Source of the DNA: Accumulibacter sp964420975
Lineage (GTDB): Bacteria > Pseudomonadota > Gammaproteobacteria > Burkholderiales > Rhodocyclaceae
Assembly: GCA_964420975.1 (NCBI GenBank)
Contig: CAYQVH010000001.1
Span: 248,001-312,000, forward strand
DNA length: 64,000 nucleotides
Direction of reading: 5' to 3'
The notes beneath the pieces were generated by a model, which saw only the letters and a list, made by a program, of their open reading frames with translations, was not told where the DNA came from and did no database searches. The position numbers and the translations under genes were made by a program. Positions 35,942 through 43,899 of the stretch are shown piece by piece; the first letter of the stretch is position 1; every line of letters begins with the position of its first letter.

Positions 35942-36454
35942 ATGCTTAGAAGACACCTCCTCGCGCCCTTTTTTGGTGCCGCACTCTGGCTCGTATCCGC
36001 AGGCGGCGTGGTCCATGCCAACGATCAGCCGAAGTCTCTTCTCGACGAGCCGTCGCTGCTCGAGAGGTATACGACGAACGTCCAGGACTTGATTCTCAAA
36101 GGCCTGGAGCTGATCGGGATCAATTATCGCTTTGGCGGTACGAACCCCGATACTGGCCTTGACTGCAGCGGTTTTGTCCAACTCGTCTTCCGGGAAGCGA
36201 TGGGCATCCTGCTGCCGCGTACGGCGCGCGAGCAGAGCGAGGTTGGCGCGGCGATCGCGCAGCATGAGCTGAAGGCCGGCGATCTCGTTTTCTTTAACAC
36301 CATGCGCCATGCCTTTTCGCATGTTGGCATCTACCTGGGCGACAATCGTTTTCTACATGCGCCGCGTACCGGAGCCGAGATTCGCGTCGACGACATGCGC
36401 CAGAGCTATTGGGTGCAGCGCTACAACGGGGCGCGCCGCCTGCTTTTTCGCTGA
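35942..36454 (+). CDS. NlpC/P60 family cell-wall hydrolase
   Basis: The 170-residue secreted protein has a signal peptide (about 1-27, ending HAND). Its C-terminal NlpC/P60 domain has the catalytic Cys in GLDCSGFVQLV and His in AFSHVGIYLGDNRFLHAP. Members cleave peptide cross-bridges of peptidoglycan, typically D-Glu to diaminopimelate bonds. No Shine-Dalgarno is seen and the -10 box abuts the start codon, so initiation may be leaderless. An intrinsic terminator follows directly, so the gene is monocistronic. Confidence 0.9.
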   Translation: MLRRHLLAPFFGAALWLVSAGGVVHANDQPKSLLDEPSLLERYTTNVQDLILKGLELIGINYRFGGTNPDTGLDCSGFVQLVFREAMGILLPRTAREQSEVGAAIAQHELKAGDLVFFNTMRHAFSHVGIYLGDNRFLHAPRTGAEIRVDDMRQSYWVQRYNGARRLLFR

Positions 36455-36467
36455 TTGGCAGCGGATC

Positions 36468-36496
36468 AAAAAACGACGCCTGGCGTCGTTTTTTTT
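36468..36496. terminator. Intrinsic terminator after the NlpC/P60 gene
   Basis: AAAAAACGACGC pairs with GCGTCGTTTTTT around a three-base loop and ends in a T run. It is symmetric, so it could act in both directions. It isolates the NlpC/P60 gene from fbpA. Confidence 0.88.
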
Positions 36497-36506
36497 GACT
36501 ACCGAT

Positions 36507-36525
36507 AGTAACGATTCTCATTATT
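36507..36525 (+). promoter_or_regulatory. Fur box upstream of fbpA
   Basis: AGTAACGATTCTCATTATT matches the 19-base Fur consensus (GATAATGATAATCATTATC) at 13 positions. It lies about 70 bases upstream of fbpA, near a -10-like TAGAAT (36544-36549). Iron-replete repression of fbpA is therefore likely. Confidence 0.72.
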
Positions 36526-36593
36526 GTTTGGTCGGAAAGATGCTAGAATGCTTCCCGATTCGACAATAGACGCTCGTGCTTGGAGGTAACATA

Positions 36594-37613
36594 ATGAATT
36601 TTATTGGTTTACTACTGGCTGTTGGGTTGATCACGGGCTCCGTCGACGCAGCCTGGGCGGAAGACAAAGTGCTCAATCTGTATTCGGCACGCCACTATCA
36701 GACTGACGAAGCGCTCTACGACGGCTTTACGCGGCAAACCGGCATTACGATCAAGCGTATCGAGGGCAAGGAAGATGAGTTGCTCGAGCGGATTCGGAAC
36801 GAAGGCGCGAACAGCCCGGCCGACGTGCTGCTGACGGTGGACGCGGCGCGTTTGGCCGCAGCCCACGAGATGGGTGTCTTCGCGCCGGTGAAGTCTTCAT
36901 TTATCGAGGCGCGAATTCCCGCCTATCTGCGCACCACCGACTGGTTCGCGTTCTCGACGCGTGCCCGGGTCATCGTCTACAACAAGTCGTTGGTCAAGGC
37001 CGACGAGGTTCGCAACTACCAGGATCTCGCCAATCCACGCTTGCAGGGCAAGGTCTGCTCACGTTCCGGTTCACACCCGTACAATCTGTCGCTGCTCGCG
37101 TCGATCGTCGCGCATCAGGGGGACGCCAAAGCCGAACAGTGGGCGAAAGGCGTGGTCGCCAATTTTGCCCGCTCACCGAAAGGCGGGGATACCGATCAGA
37201 TTCGCGCCGTGGCCGGCGGCGAGTGCGCAGTGGCCTTGGCCAACACTTACTACGTGGCGCGCCTGATGCGATCGGAGAAAGCCGACGACAAGGCGATCAT
37301 GGACAAGATCGGCGTCGTTTGGCCGGACCAGCAAGGCGTGGGAACGCACATCAACGTTTCTGGCGGGGGCGTTCTCAAGCACGCGCCACATCGCGAGGCG
37401 GCGATCAAGTTTCTCGAGTATCTGGCGAGTGACGACGCGCAACGTTACTTTGCTGACGGCAACAACGAATGGCCGGCGGTTCCCGGCGTCAAGGTGACCA
37501 ACCCGGCGCTGGCCGCGCTGGGCAAGTTCAAGGCGGACACGCTTCCGGTCGGGTCATTGGCGACGTATCGCGTTAAAGCGCAAGTGATTTTCGATCGCGT
37601 CGGCTACCGCTGA
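36594..37613 (+). CDS. fbpA: Ferric iron ABC transporter periplasmic binding protein
   Basis: The 339-residue protein has a signal peptide (about 1-22) and the iron-binding FbpA/FutA fold, beginning VLNLYSARHYQTDEALYDGF. Later come the Tyr-rich NTYYVARLM and GTHINVSGGGVLKHAPH, and the C-terminal EYLASDDAQRYFADGNNEWP. It captures Fe3+ in the periplasm for FbpB and FbpC. TGGAGG precedes the start and a Fur box lies upstream. It is convergent with fbpB; their stop codons overlap by 10 bases. Confidence 0.95.
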   Translation: MNFIGLLLAVGLITGSVDAAWAEDKVLNLYSARHYQTDEALYDGFTRQTGITIKRIEGKEDELLERIRNEGANSPADVLLTVDAARLAAAHEMGVFAPVKSSFIEARIPAYLRTTDWFAFSTRARVIVYNKSLVKADEVRNYQDLANPRLQGKVCSRSGSHPYNLSLLASIVAHQGDAKAEQWAKGVVANFARSPKGGDTDQIRAVAGGECAVALANTYYVARLMRSEKADDKAIMDKIGVVWPDQQGVGTHINVSGGGVLKHAPHREAAIKFLEYLASDDAQRYFADGNNEWPAVPGVKVTNPALAALGKFKADTLPVGSLATYRVKAQVIFDRVGYR

Positions 37614-39256
37614 GCACCGCCTGGCCGGCGGCCCTGCGCAATCTGCCGCGAGAGGGCGATCAAGGGCAGCAAGCCGACGGCGACGATGGCCAGCGACACG
37701 CTCGCCGCTTCGCTCAGCCTTTCGTCGGCGGCCAGTGTGTAAGTCTGTGTGGCCAGCGTGTCGAAGTCGAAGGGACGCATGACCAGGGTTGCCGGCAACT
37801 CCTTCATGACGTCGACGAAGACCAGGAGGCCGGCAGTGAGCAGACTGCCACGCAGAATCGGCAGGTGTACACGACCCAGCGTCGCCGCCTGTCCGAGTCC
37901 GAGGCTGCGCGCCGCGTCATCCATGTGCGGAGTAACTTTCGCCAGGCCGCTGCTGACGGTCTGCAGGGCAACCGCCAGGAAACGAACGAGATAGGCATAG
38001 ACCAGCGCCGCGATACCCCCGGTGAGCAGCAGGCCGGGGTTGCTGCCGAACCAGGCCAGCCAGCGCTCGGCCAACCAGTTGTCGAGCTGTGTGACCGGAA
38101 TCAGCACGCCGACTGCAATCACCGACCCGGGCACCGCATAGCCGAGACCCACCAGTCGGTTCAGGGCGGGCGACAGGAATCCGTTCGCCAGCCGCGCTCC
38201 GTAGGCAAGTAAAGTCGCCAAAGCCACCGCGATCAAGGCGGTCAGCCCGGCGAGCAGGAAGCTGTTTCGCGCCAGGCGGAAAAACAGGCTGGCGATCGGC
38301 GGGGTGGTCTGGTCGATCGCCAGCAGCAGCAGGAGGCCGGCCGGAAGCGCGAAGCCGATCACCAGCGGGAGCGCGCAGACGGCGCTTGCCGCCCAGCCAC
38401 GCCACCCGGAGAGACTCGGGGCAAGCGTATGGCGGCGGCGAGAACTCGTGTCGTGAAAGCGCGAACGACCGCGCGAGCGGTGCTCAAGGGCAAGCAGGAC
38501 GACGACGAAGGCCAGCAGCGCGGCGGACAATTGGGCGGCCGCGATACGATCGCCCAGCGAGAACCAGGCGCGATAGATGCCGGTGGTAAAGGTGTGCACC
38601 GCGAAATAGGACACCGTTCCGTAGTCGGCCAGCGTTTCCATCAGCGCCAGCGCGGCGCCGGCAGCGACGGCCGGTCGCGCGAGCGGCAGCGAGACGCGAA
38701 AAAAACTGCGCCATGGTCCGAAACCGAGCGTCCGTGCGACTTCGAGCATCCCTCCGGCGCGCTCAATGAAAGCCGATCGCGCGAGCAAATAGACGTAAGG
38801 ATAGAGCACGAAAACGAACATCGTCGCCGCACCGCCGAGGCTGCGGACTTCGGGAAACCAATAGTCGTTGCGTGTCCAGCCGAAGCTTGTTCTCAGCGCG
38901 CTCTGTAGCGGGCCGACGAACTGCAGGAAATCGGTATAGACGTAGGCGAGGACGTACGCCGGCATGGCGAGCGGCAGTACCAGCGCCCATTCAAAGAAAC
39001 GCCGGCCGGGGAAGTCGTGCATCGCGGTCAGCCACGCGGTAGCGACGCCAACGCCAGTGACGCCGACGCCGACTACGCAGCAAAGCACGAGCGTATTGGC
39101 AACGTATTCAGGCAGTACTGTCGCCGCCAGGTGCGACCAGACCGCTCCCGTACCGCCACGGCCAATGTGCGTCAGGACGCTGACGACCGGCATCGCGACC
39201 AGTGCCGCGATCGTCGCCGATAGGGCGAGCAGAGGAGGAGGGCGGGAGAGGATCAT
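37604..39256 (-). CDS. fbpB: Ferric iron ABC transporter permease (fused double domain)
   Basis: The 550-residue membrane protein has two copies of the binding-protein-dependent permease domain in one chain, about twelve helices in all. An EAA-type loop occurs in each half (METLADYGTVSYF and DVMKELPATLVM). It forms the channel for Fe3+ delivered by FbpA. Orientation is unusual: it is encoded opposite to fbpA and fbpC. A Fur-box-like sequence lies 17 bases upstream of its ATG; no good Shine-Dalgarno is visible. Confidence 0.93.
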   Translation of the reverse strand: MILSRPPPLLALSATIAALVAMPVVSVLTHIGRGGTGAVWSHLAATVLPEYVANTLVLCCVVGVGVTGVGVATAWLTAMHDFPGRRFFEWALVLPLAMPAYVLAYVYTDFLQFVGPLQSALRTSFGWTRNDYWFPEVRSLGGAATMFVFVLYPYVYLLARSAFIERAGGMLEVARTLGFGPWRSFFRVSLPLARPAVAAGAALALMETLADYGTVSYFAVHTFTTGIYRAWFSLGDRIAAAQLSAALLAFVVVLLALEHRSRGRSRFHDTSSRRRHTLAPSLSGWRGWAASAVCALPLVIGFALPAGLLLLLAIDQTTPPIASLFFRLARNSFLLAGLTALIAVALATLLAYGARLANGFLSPALNRLVGLGYAVPGSVIAVGVLIPVTQLDNWLAERWLAWFGSNPGLLLTGGIAALVYAYLVRFLAVALQTVSSGLAKVTPHMDDAARSLGLGQAATLGRVHLPILRGSLLTAGLLVFVDVMKELPATLVMRPFDFDTLATQTYTLAADERLSEAASVSLAIVAVGLLPLIALSRQIAQGRRPGGAQR

Positions 39257-39272
39257 GACCGGGTTGCGAAAC

Positions 39273-39291
39273 GAGAATTATAATTGCTTAG
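39273..39291. promoter_or_regulatory. Possible Fur box between divergent fbpB and fbpC
   Basis: GAGAATTATAATTGCTTAG matches 11 of 19 Fur consensus positions. It is placed to control fbpB (17 bases from its start) and possibly fbpC (66 bases away). Weaker than the fbpA box, but location supports it. Confidence 0.45.
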
Positions 39292-39356
39292 TCCTCCGGG
39301 CCGGCTGATCGCGGTCGCTGGCCCCAGCCTTCGCTACAGGGATGCGTTGATCGCTG

Positions 39357-40469
39357 ATGGCACACCTCGAGTTAACCGGCCTCGTCCAGCGTTACGGATC
39401 GCACACCGTGGTCGATGGCGTCAGCCTGCGCGTCGAGACGGGAACCATCGCCTGCCTGCTGGGGCCGTCCGGTTGCGGCAAGACCACGTTGTTGCGCTGT
39501 ATTGCCGGCTTTGAAGGGCTTGCCGCCGGCGAGATCCGCCTGCGCGGACAGTCAGTGAGCTCGGCGGATTATCGTCTGGCGCCGGAAAAGCGGCAAATGG
39601 GGATGGTCTTTCAGGACTACACGTTGTTTCCGCACCTGACCGTGGCGGCGAACGTCGCTTTCGGGCTCAGCGCGTGGAATCGACAGGAACGGCAGAGCCG
39701 GGTCGGCGACTTGCTGGCCAGGGTGGGTCTCGCCACCGAGGGAAACCGGTATCCGCACGAACTCTCCGGCGGGCAGCAACAGCGAGTCGCCCTGGCCCGC
39801 GCTCTGGCGCCGAACCCGCAGCTACTGCTGCTCGACGAACCGTTCTCCAATCTCGACGTCGACTTGCGCGAACGCCTTTCGAGCGAAGTGCGCGATCTCC
39901 TGAAGAGCCAGAACACGACCGCCGTCCTCGTCACCCACGATCAGCACGAGGCGTTTGCGATGGCCGACGAGATCGGCGTCATGGCCGCCGGCAAGATCCA
40001 GCAATGGGACACTCCGTACCGGATCTATCACCAGCCGGTGAATCGCTTCGTCGCCGATTTCGTGGGCCAGGGGGTGTTCCTGCCGGGAAGGGTGATCGAC
40101 GACCGCCGCGTCGTCCTCGAACTCGGGGTGCTCGAGTCGAAGCTGCCGCTTGAATGCAGCCGTGGCTGCGACGCCTGTGGCCAGGGCTGCGGCGTCGAGG
40201 TTCTCTTGCGGCCTGACGACATAGTGCATGACGACGCCAGCTTGCTGCTCGCCGACGTCCGGCACAAGGCTTTTCGTGGTGCCGACATCCTCTACCGCCT
40301 GCGATTGGCCAGTGGCGCCGAGGTGCTGTCGCTGGTTCCCTCGCATCACAATCACGCCCTGGGCGAACGGATCGGCATTCGTCTCGACGTCGACCACGTC
40401 GTGGCTTTCAGGACGCCTGAACCCGCCTTCCAGACATCGGCAGCACAACCGATTCGCGTCTTGCGATGA
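39357..40469 (+). CDS. fbpC: Ferric iron ABC transporter ATPase with a tetra-cysteine insert
   Basis: The 370-residue ATPase energises iron uptake. Walker A GPSGCGKT (36-43), Q-loop near MVFQDYT, signature LSGGQ (136-140) and Walker B LLLLDEP (156-162) are intact, followed by a C-terminal regulatory domain. That domain contains four cysteines as CX3CX2CX3C (267, 271, 274, 278), a pattern that could bind iron, an Fe-S cluster or zinc. The start is ATG 39357, and aat follows with a 4-base overlap. The gene is divergent from fbpB. Confidence 0.93.
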   Translation: MAHLELTGLVQRYGSHTVVDGVSLRVETGTIACLLGPSGCGKTTLLRCIAGFEGLAAGEIRLRGQSVSSADYRLAPEKRQMGMVFQDYTLFPHLTVAANVAFGLSAWNRQERQSRVGDLLARVGLATEGNRYPHELSGGQQQRVALARALAPNPQLLLLDEPFSNLDVDLRERLSSEVRDLLKSQNTTAVLVTHDQHEAFAMADEIGVMAAGKIQQWDTPYRIYHQPVNRFVADFVGQGVFLPGRVIDDRRVVLELGVLESKLPLECSRGCDACGQGCGVEVLLRPDDIVHDDASLLLADVRHKAFRGADILYRLRLASGAEVLSLVPSHHNHALGERIGIRLDVDHVVAFRTPEPAFQTSAAQPIRVLR

Positions 40470-41173
40470 TTCCCTGGCTAGCTGGCAAGGATCGCTTCCC
40501 GCCGTTGACGACGGCCTTGCGCGACCCGAACGGCTTGCTTTGTGCAGGGGGCGATCTCTCGCCCTGGCGTTTGCTCGAGGCGTACCGGCACGGCATCTTT
40601 CCCTGGTATTCGCGTGGTGAGCCGATTTTGTGGTGGAGTCCCGACCCGCGGATGGTCCTCTTCCCCGCCGAGTTTCGAATCTCGCGCTCGCTGCGCCGCC
40701 GGCTGCGCGAGCCCCATTTTCGCACGACCTTCGATACCGCTTTCCCGGCGGTGATCGGCGCCTGTGCCGAGATCGCACGCGCGGGTCAGTCGGGAACGTG
40801 GATCACGCGTGAAATGCAGCGCGCCTACTGCCGACTACACGAACTCGGCTTTGCGCATTCGGTCGAAACCTGGATCGACGATACGCTCGTTGGCGGCCTC
40901 TACGGATTGGCGATTGGCCGAATGTTCTATGGCGAGTCGATGTTTGCGCGCGCTACCGACGCCTCGAAAGTCGCCATCGCTCATCTGGTCCGCTTCCTGG
41001 AAGACGAAGGCTACGGCATGATCGATTGTCAAATGAGCACGCCCCATCTGGCGTCGCTTGGGGCGAGGGAACTGCCTCGGGCACGCTTCGTCGAGCGTTT
41101 GCGATCCTTGGTTGCGGTGACCTGGCAGCCGGGCAAGTGGCCGAGTGACGCCGCGGTTCAGGAGTGGAACTAG
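40466..41173 (+). CDS. aat: Leucyl/phenylalanyl-tRNA--protein transferase
   Basis: The 235-residue enzyme adds Leu or Phe from tRNA to proteins with N-terminal Lys or Arg, creating N-degrons for ClpS-ClpAP. Signatures are FPPLTTALRDPNGLLCAGGDL, HGIFPWYSRGEPILWWSPDP, and ALAIGRMFYGES-type GLAIGRMFYGESMFARATDA with SKVA after it. It overlaps fbpC by four bases (ATGA at 40466-40469) and lies three bases before bpt, so all three are probably co-transcribed. Confidence 0.96.
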   Translation: MIPWLAGKDRFPPLTTALRDPNGLLCAGGDLSPWRLLEAYRHGIFPWYSRGEPILWWSPDPRMVLFPAEFRISRSLRRRLREPHFRTTFDTAFPAVIGACAEIARAGQSGTWITREMQRAYCRLHELGFAHSVETWIDDTLVGGLYGLAIGRMFYGESMFARATDASKVAIAHLVRFLEDEGYGMIDCQMSTPHLASLGARELPRARFVERLRSLVAVTWQPGKWPSDAAVQEWN

Positions 41174-41176
41174 TCG

Positions 41177-41941
41177 ATGTCGCAGCTCAACGATTCGCAC
41201 CTGCCTTTTTCGTTGCTGCAGTTCTACGCCACGGCGCCGTACGCGTGCAGCTACCTGCCGGGCGAGCGAGCGCGTTCACAGGTCGCGACGCCGAGCCACC
41301 TGATCAACAGCGAAGTCTACGGCGAACTCGTGCGCTGCGGCTTTCGCCGCAGCGGCGTGTTCACCTATCGCCCGCAGTGCGACGATTGTCGCGCCTGTAT
41401 CCCGGTGCGCGTCCCGGTACAAACGTACGAACCGAATCGAAGCCAGCGTCGCAGTATTGGCCGCCATACCGGGCTGACGGCTCGCGAGTTGCCGCTGCGT
41501 TTTCAGGAAGACCACTATCAGCTCTACCTGCGCTATCAGGCGGCTCGCCACACTGGCGGTGGGATGGACCAGGACAGCCACGAGCAGTACGCGCACTTTC
41601 TCCTGCAAAGCCGAGTCGACACCCGGCTGATTGAATTCAAGCTGGGTGGATCCTTGTGCATGGTCAGCATTCTCGACGTGCTCAGCGACGGGCTGTCATC
41701 GGTGTACACCTTCTATGAGCCGGAGGTTCGGGGGGCCAGCTTTGGCACGTTCAACATCGTCTGGCAGATCGCCCAATGTGTCGCCAACGGCTTGCCCTTC
41801 CTCTACCTTGGCTACTGGATTCGCCGTAGCCAAAAGATGGCTTATAAGGCCAACTTCCGGCCGATCGAGGGCCTGGTCGACGGGCAGTGGATCGATCTTG
41901 AACGCCAGTTGCTGACCGCCGCCGACGAGGGACGACCGTAG
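41177..41941 (+). CDS. bpt: Aspartate/glutamate leucyltransferase (Bpt; ATE family)
   Basis: The 254-residue protein transfers Leu from tRNA to N-terminal Asp or Glu, complementing Aat in the bacterial N-degron pathway. N-terminal ATE features include YACSYLPGERARSQV and the Cys pair region CDDCRACIPVRV; the C-terminal domain contains LGYWIRRSQKMAYKANFRP. Length is typical of bacterial Bpt. The adjacent aat gene supports the assignment over a eukaryote-type arginyltransferase. Confidence 0.93.
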   Translation: MSQLNDSHLPFSLLQFYATAPYACSYLPGERARSQVATPSHLINSEVYGELVRCGFRRSGVFTYRPQCDDCRACIPVRVPVQTYEPNRSQRRSIGRHTGLTARELPLRFQEDHYQLYLRYQAARHTGGGMDQDSHEQYAHFLLQSRVDTRLIEFKLGGSLCMVSILDVLSDGLSSVYTFYEPEVRGASFGTFNIVWQIAQCVANGLPFLYLGYWIRRSQKMAYKANFRPIEGLVDGQWIDLERQLLTAADEGRP

Positions 41942-41960
41942 CCCCGAACGCTCTCCCCGC

Positions 41961-42293
41961 TCAGCGCGGCACGGAGGTCGAGAGCAGCTGCAAAACGGCG
42001 ACTCCGGCGACGATGAGAGCAATACCGAGCAGCGCCGGACGGTCCATCACCTGCTTGAAAGCGTAGTGGCCGACGACCGTGATCAGCGCGACGCCCGAAC
42101 CCGACCAGATCGCGTAGACCGGTCCCACCGGCAGGGTGTCGAGCGTCAGACTCAGCAGGTAAAGCGCAAGGCCAAAGCAACCGGCCATGACAAAAGCCCA
42201 CGGCCAAAGCTTCTTGAAACCATCGGTCAGCTTCATGGCGGTGGTCGCCATGACTTCCGAGCAGATGGCGACGGCGAGGATCAACCAGTCCAT
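41961..42293 (-). CDS. Small multidrug resistance (SMR) family transporter subunit
   Basis: The 110-residue protein has four helices and SMR signatures: the essential membrane Glu in ICSEVMATTAMKLTDGF and VYAIWSGSGVALI. SMR proteins export cationic compounds or guanidinium-like molecules with proton exchange, as dimers. It lies 10 bases downstream of a second SMR gene, so the two may form a paired heterodimeric exporter. Confidence 0.88.
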   Translation of the reverse strand: MDWLILAVAICSEVMATTAMKLTDGFKKLWPWAFVMAGCFGLALYLLSLTLDTLPVGPVYAIWSGSGVALITVVGHYAFKQVMDRPALLGIALIVAGVAVLQLLSTSVPR

Positions 42294-42303
42294 GTCGTCA
42301 GGC

Positions 42304-42732
42304 TCACGCGTGGGTGGTCTTCGAAAAGCCCTGCATGACGACGACGCCGGCGATAATCAGGCCGACGCCGACGAGTCCCATGGTGTCGAGCGGCTGCTCC
42401 AGTCCGATCCAGGCGACCAGCGTCACCAGCGCGACCCCGACCCCGGACCACAGCGCGTAGACGACGCCCACAGCAATACGCCGGACGCTGACCGCCAGCA
42501 GGATGAACGCGACTTCATAACAGCAAATGACGATGACCGACGGCCATAACCGGGTGAAGCCTTCGGTCGACTTGAGCAAGGTAGTGGCAATTACTTCGGA
42601 GACGATTGCCAGCACCAGCCACAACCAGTAGATGCCCGGTGTCTTGCGCCCCTGCACCGCAGCGCCTTCTGCGCTCACCGCTGGGTTGCTGCCGGTGGCA
42701 ACGACGTCGCCTTGGCCGGGTTCAATCGTCAT
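42304..42732 (-). CDS. SMR family transporter subunit with N-terminal extension
   Basis: The 142-residue protein is very close in motif content to EmrE: IVSEVIATTLLKSTEGFTRLWPS and VVYALWSGVGVALV, including the membrane Glu and the conserved Trp. About 33 residues precede the first helix, unlike typical 105-110-residue SMR proteins. A later start is possible but no internal ATG is well placed. It is the upstream partner of the other SMR gene. Confidence 0.85.
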   Translation of the reverse strand: MTIEPGQGDVVATGSNPAVSAEGAAVQGRKTPGIYWLWLVLAIVSEVIATTLLKSTEGFTRLWPSVIVICCYEVAFILLAVSVRRIAVGVVYALWSGVGVALVTLVAWIGLEQPLDTMGLVGVGLIIAGVVVMQGFSKTTHA

Positions 42733-43010
42733 CGCTGGGCATTTTGGAAGGTCGTCGTTCGCTTTCCGGATCGGTCCGCGGATTGTAGTCTGCACGCCAT
42801 CGAGAAGACAACGCGACGAGCGATGGGGCCGACGCTTGACCAGCGGCGACGGCTCGTCGTGTCTTGCGAACGACTGCCGGCACGACGTTCGCCGCCACCG
42901 TGGGAGACAACGTTCACACGTATTGACCCAACCGCCAGCGGTCGGTACGATTCAACGCTTTGCTAGGGCTCAGCGATGTCCGGTCAGGGCTCCAAACAGA
43001 GGGGTGACTT
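42733..43010. other. Divergent spacer between SMR genes and the polysaccharide locus
   Basis: Holds the promoter listed at 42923-42951. I searched by eye for the JUMPstart/ops element GGCGGTAG used by some capsule operons and did not find it. Confidence 0.5.
42923..42951 (+). promoter_or_regulatory. Sigma70-type promoter of the polysaccharide locus
   Basis: TTGACC (42923-42928) and TACGAT (42946-42951) are separated by exactly 17 bases, 163 bases before the KpsM-type ATG. This is the best promoter match in the divergent spacer and could drive the whole locus. Confidence 0.6.
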
Positions 43011-43121
43011 GTGAGCAAGGAGGTCATGTCGCGTGCTGGCGAACCCTGGGAGTTCGCCGGAATGAGCGGACTAGGGAGCTTCAAAGCGGCACGTCCCAAG
43101 ACCGGAAGCGCCGATGAGTGA
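43011..43121 (+). CDS. Candidate 36-residue leader peptide before the export genes
   Basis: A GTG start with a strong AGAGGGG Shine-Dalgarno six bases upstream opens a 36-residue frame (VSKEVMSRAGEPW...TGSADE). Its stop overlaps the KpsM-type start by 8 bases. The export gene has a weaker site of its own (GGAAG), so translation could be coupled. No family is recognised and the frame could be incidental. Confidence 0.35.
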   Translation: MSKEVMSRAGEPWEFAGMSGLGSFKAARPKTGSADE

Positions 43122-43899
43122 ACCGCGTTCTTCCGCGCAAATCACCCTGGCCGTCTGGAAGGCCCTCTTCCTACGCGAAGCGGTGACGCGGGTTTCCAAT
43201 GCACGCGCCGCCTGGTTGTGGCTGATCCTGGAACCCGTGGCGCATCTGGCGGTCCTGATGGTGATTTTCTCCACCATCCGACGGCGACTGATCCCGGGAT
43301 TCGACGTTGCGCTTTTTCTCGCCATCGGGATCGTCGGCTTCAATCTGTTTCGCAATTCGGCGACACGCTCGATGGCCGCCATTTCGGCTAACCAGGCGTT
43401 GTTTGCCTATCGCCAGGTAAAACCGGTCGACGTCGTGTTGGTGCGAGCCTTTCTCGAAGGGGTCGTCCAGGCGCTGGTTGCTCTCGTGCTCTTCGCCGGC
43501 ATGTCGCTCTTCGGCTTCGATGTGCTGCCGGGTGATCCTCTGGCCGCTTTTTCCGTGTTCGGGCTTTTCTGGCTGTTCGGTACCGGCCTGGGGCTGATGC
43601 TTTCGGTCGGCAATACCCTGATTCCTGAACTGGGCCGAGTGGCCAACCTCTTGTTCATTCCCTTGTACCTGCTGTCAGGCGTGCTTTTCTCGCCGGTGGT
43701 GATTCCGCCCGCGCTGCGTGAGGTCTTGTTGCTTAACCCGTTGATGCAGGGCCTCGAGATCCTGCGCGCAGCCTTTTCAGCGGAGTATCACATGAGTGCT
43801 GGGCTCAGTCTCGACTATCTCTCGACATTTGCACTGCTTTCGGTTTTCCTCGGCCTTTCATTGCATGTTCGGTTTGCCCGGCGGATGACACGACAGTGA
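43114..43899 (+). CDS. Polysaccharide ABC exporter permease, KpsM/ABC-2 type
   Basis: The 261-residue protein has about six membrane helices in the ABC-2 arrangement, with the typical N-terminal amphipathic region (KALFLREAVTRVSNARAAWLW) before the first helix. It forms the inner-membrane pore that exports a lipid-linked polysaccharide. The ATPase follows with a GTGA overlap (43896-43899). The family was named for group 2 capsule export. Context (KpsE- and KpsD-type genes) supports this over O-antigen export. Confidence 0.9.
   Translation: MSEPRSSAQITLAVWKALFLREAVTRVSNARAAWLWLILEPVAHLAVLMVIFSTIRRRLIPGFDVALFLAIGIVGFNLFRNSATRSMAAISANQALFAYRQVKPVDVVLVRAFLEGVVQALVALVLFAGMSLFGFDVLPGDPLAAFSVFGLFWLFGTGLGLMLSVGNTLIPELGRVANLLFIPLYLLSGVLFSPVVIPPALREVLLLNPLMQGLEILRAAFSAEYHMSAGLSLDYLSTFALLSVFLGLSLHVRFARRMTRQ

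Noticed and set aside
42733..43113. JUMPstart/ops element upstream of the capsule-type genes
   Set aside because: The GGCGGTAG core was not found in the leader.
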